Shown here one piece after another: positions 39,631 through 42,236 of a DNA stretch of 42,236 nt. The translations under genes and the position numbers were made by a program. Under the pieces are notes generated by a model. The model was given only the letters and a program-made list of their open reading frames with translations. It had not been told where the DNA came from and did not search any database. This DNA comes from Chara braunii (lineage: Eukaryota; Streptophyta; Charophyceae; Charales; Characeae): NCBI GenBank assembly GCA_003427395.1, contig BFEA01000450.1, positions 1,157,110-1,199,345 on the forward strand. The letters are read 5' to 3'. Position 1 is the stretch's first letter, and the number at the start of each line of letters is the position of its first letter.

Positions 39631-40440
39631 GGCAGACCTCCGTACGTATGGGCGTTCGGGATCCCGTACGGGGTACGAACCCGACTGCGTTTGGATCCCG
39701 CCAAAAGTTATTTCGGGGCCTAAACATTATTATTTTTTTCTGAATGGTTTTTTGTGAGTTCTCTATGACGTGAGGTACATGCCTGTAAATTTTCAAGTCA
39801 TTTGGCTAAGCCAAATAAGAATTAAAAATCGCCAAAGATGGCGATGTCAAAATGTGCTCGCCCACATATTTTTTCACTTTTTACTTTTTGTTTTCACTTT
39901 AGTTCGGGGTCTAAACAATTTTATTATTTTTTGAAACTTTTTTAGTGGGTTTTGTATTATGTGAAGTACACATCTGTAAATTTTCAGGCCATTTAGCTAT
40001 GCCAAAAAAAAAATAAAAAATCGCCAAAGTTGTTTGTATCACGTTTTGGTTGGGAATTCAGTAATAAATCCTCGACAAAAGTTGTTTGTATCATGTTTTC
40101 GCATAACATATATTTGTTAGAAAAAATTATTCTCATTTTTTTATTTTTTATTTTATTTTTTTGTTTTAATTATTTTAATTTATTTATTTTTTATGTTTTT
40201 GATTTTTAACTCGAGTTTAGTACAGAATTGTGGGATGAGTCTCGTATAAAAGTTGTTTGAAATATCATTTCGCATAATTTATTTTTCATTTTTTTTATTT
40301 TTTCCGATTTTTTTTACTTTTTTTTTTTTTTTTTTTACATATTCCCACGTACGGGAGTACGTGTACGTGCGTACGTGTCACGTACATGAATACGTGTACA
40401 CATGTACGCGCAACCTGCGTACATATACACCGGGCTACCC
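39631..40440 (+). mobile_element. hAT-like element, copy E, head-to-head with C
   Basis: Begins GGCAGACCTCCGTACGTATG, matching copy A from its TCAGACC with a small deletion. It continues through GCGTTCGGGATCCCGTACGG and two internal units (TTTCGGGGCCTAAACATT at about 39711; TTCGGGGTCTAAACAATT at about 39905). The region after 40030 has three copies of AAAGTTGTTTGTATCA-like sequence. The presumed 3' end (40343-40440) is a CGTAC-rich block ending CCGGGCTACCC, unlike the GTTCGG ends of A-C, so the end point is uncertain. Confidence 0.65.
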
Positions 40441-41420
40441 AAGTGTTTACACATATCACACCTATTTTATTTTGTTTTTCTCGCATCAGTAACGAGCGCA
40501 TCGCGCTGCACACAACGTTCATATTAACCTCATACGTGATAAGTTTATATATATATATATTTTTTCCATACTCGGACACGTTATTCGGTTGCTATGGAGA
40601 GAGATGAATAACTAGTATCTATGCTAGAGTAATCAGTGAGGTGGCATGAATGATAGGAGAGTTAGGGGTGCCTCGCATTTCGATATTAACATGGGTACTC
40701 AAATGGAGAAGGTGGAGGGAATTTATTTTTGCATCGTAGAGAATGACAAAGTGGAGTTGAGGGTGGATACGCAGTTGTATTGAAGGTGAATTGTGGTTAA
40801 CTTGATGATCTTGACTTGCCATGCTGACACAACCTGCTTACTCTCTCGGAATTTTCCTTGCGGCACCTTTTGCTTGATGAACTTTTTGTTTACCAGTAGA
40901 TCTTGTAACTAATGGGTCAATCGGACTAGCATGAAGGAGTGGGGGATGAGACTTTTGCGATTGGTACGAAATTAGTTCCTCACTGGGGTGATTGTAAGTA
41001 TCTGTCTTCGAGCTAATCTACGAATGGTGCAGTCATGTAATGTTGTCAATAACTCGTTGCAATTCCATTCTTCTTGAGGATCAAGAACAAAACTTGATTG
41101 ATAATCCCCATCGATAATCCCCATCGATCGCCCTTGATTGTGGAACCCAATGTTTTGCTACGAGTGAAAGTTTTTCCTTTCTTTCGAGGGTGCTCTTCCA
41201 CCTTTTTTGAATAGGGTATGACAATGGGAGTATCCCACCTCCTGCTTTCCTTGCATTGTGATCAAATATGCTCGAGTATTGAGTTCAACGACATTACAAC
41301 CAATCACATGTCAATCCTCTTACACGTGTGGATACATTGAATAATCATGCAATGTTCATTTGTCCGTAGGGTAGTTTAGTGTGAAGCGTGGTCGTCGGGG
41401 TTATGTTTTTCATTATTTAC
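40441..41420. other. Gene-free stretch
   Basis: No domains or RNAs. GATAATCCCCATC is duplicated in tandem near 41100-41125. Confidence 0.4.
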
Positions 41421-41432
41421 CACACATACACA

Positions 41433-41512
<80 letters not shown>
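41421..41512. repeat. (CA)n microsatellite
   Basis: About 45 CA units with two TA interruptions near the start. The sequence AAGTGTAGTAGTGTATATTT follows directly, as it does the (AC)n tract ending at 42048. Confidence 0.97.
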
Positions 41513-41513
<1 letters not shown>

Positions 41514-41956
41514 GTGTAGTAGTGTATATTTGTGCATGTCGGAAAGGCGCAGGCCGAGAAGCCGGATGTGGTCGGCCCGATGCGAAACAAGAGGACTATG
41601 AGAAGGTGTATATTTTCATGTTCTAAGTGGAAGATTCATTTATTTTTTCTCATCCTATCGATGGAAGTAGCATGAGGCCCACCTCGAGGTTGGAGACTTC
41701 CCTATTCTCTCTCCCTCTCTCGCTCTCTCAAAAAAAAAAAAAAATGGCAGTGTATATTTTCATATTTTAGCAGAAGATTCATTCCGATTTTGCTCATCCT
41801 ATCGATGGAAGTAGCCTCTCTCTATTTCTCTACACGAATGACTGGAAAACAATGTATATTTCCACATTCTAGTGGAAGATGCATTCCGACTTTGCTCATC
41901 ATATCGATGGAACTAGCCTCTCTCTATCTCTCGGCATGCATGGCTGAAAAACTTTG

Positions 41957-42020
<64 letters not shown>

Positions 42021-42150
42021 GCACACACACACACTCACACACACACATAAGTGTAGTAGTGTATATTTCCATATTCTAGCGAAAGATTCATTTTTGTTCA
42101 GCCTACCGATGAAAGTAGCGTAAGGTGTGCCGTAGGGTTAGAGATTTAAC
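41513..42150. repeat. Tandem family with TGTATATTTYCATRTTCTAG core
   Basis: Cores start near 41522 (partial), 41606, 41751, 41853 and 42060. Each is followed by YGGAAGATTCATT, then CCGATTTTGCTCATCCTATCG and ATGGAAGTAG in the middle copies. Spacers contain TC or CA microsatellites and CTCTCTCTATYTCTC segments. The same core lies in the hairpin elements at 13332 and 13543, so the array may be built from derivatives of that element. Confidence 0.8.
41957..42048. repeat. Compound (TC)n-(AC)n microsatellite inside the array
   Basis: About six TC units followed by about 39 AC units with GC/TC interruptions, then TAAGTGTAGTAGTGTATATT. Confidence 0.95.
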
Positions 42151-42183
42151 TATTGGCCGGTGAGTTGCCCACCCTATTGATGA

Positions 42184-42236
<53 letters not shown>
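42151..42236. repeat. Array remnant ending in (TC)n at the window edge
   Basis: After TTGATGAGA the last 52 bases (42185-42236) are pure TC. The tract runs off the window, so its full length is unknown. Confidence 0.95.

Overview
This window looks like repeat-dense, essentially gene-free nuclear DNA from a land plant. The best lineage evidence is a U6 snRNA retrocopy on the minus strand (21186-21284) whose 3' part follows the plant form of U6. The mixture of decayed LTR retrotransposon, LINE, tRNA-derived SINEs, hairpin MITEs and hAT-like elements also fits a plant genome. I found no protein-coding gene I would defend. Nearly all open frames are translations of microsatellites, homopolymers or transposon remnants. 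The only recognisable coding relics are a broken gag-protease (about 17.85-20.13 kb, plus strand) and a broken LINE endonuclease (22.16-22.91 kb, minus strand).

Layout. 0-7 kb: GA/CT-rich, crowded with simple repeats. It includes an assembly artefact at 701-1523, where a 177-bp genomic unit appears four times, separated by three copies of the Nextera mate-pair junction adapter. It also holds a perfect 39-bp-arm hairpin, several minisatellites, promoter-like motifs without an identifiable gene, and a short U6 tail. 7-14.6 kb: a MITE and SINE cluster. At least seven hairpin elements lie here, two of them directly abutting, and there are two oppositely oriented copies of one tRNA-derived SINE family. 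The minus-strand SINE has a Tourist-like MITE inserted in its D-loop with a TAA target duplication. 14.6-17.1 kb: non-coding, with a long (TC)n and a three-copy diverged repeat of about 190 bp. 17.8-21.3 kb: the LTR-retrotransposon relic followed by the U6 retrocopy. 21.8-25.5 kb: the LINE relic with a nested MITE. 25.5-30 kb: unannotatable non-coding DNA with a few short repeats. 30-40.5 kb: AT-rich, containing five related copies of a hAT-like non-autonomous family. These have CAGGGTTR termini, GTTCGG-rich ends and an internal duplication of about 200 bp. Two copies have perfect 8-bp target duplications. A Mutator-like candidate and a minisatellite of about 120 bp lie among them. 40.5-42.2 kb: a tandem family whose units carry their own (CA)n/(TC)n tracts and which is related to two hairpin elements at 13.3-13.7 kb.

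There is no operon or pathway; the interactions are between mobile elements (nesting, abutting, head-to-head fusion). The most useful observations are the adapter artefact, the SINE interrupted by a MITE, the hAT-like family with its duplicated target site, and the U6 retrocopy. Family names rest on motifs, terminal repeats and target duplications read by eye, not on database searches. One single-base N (6313) and one 62-bp N gap (30937-30998) mark unresolved homopolymers.
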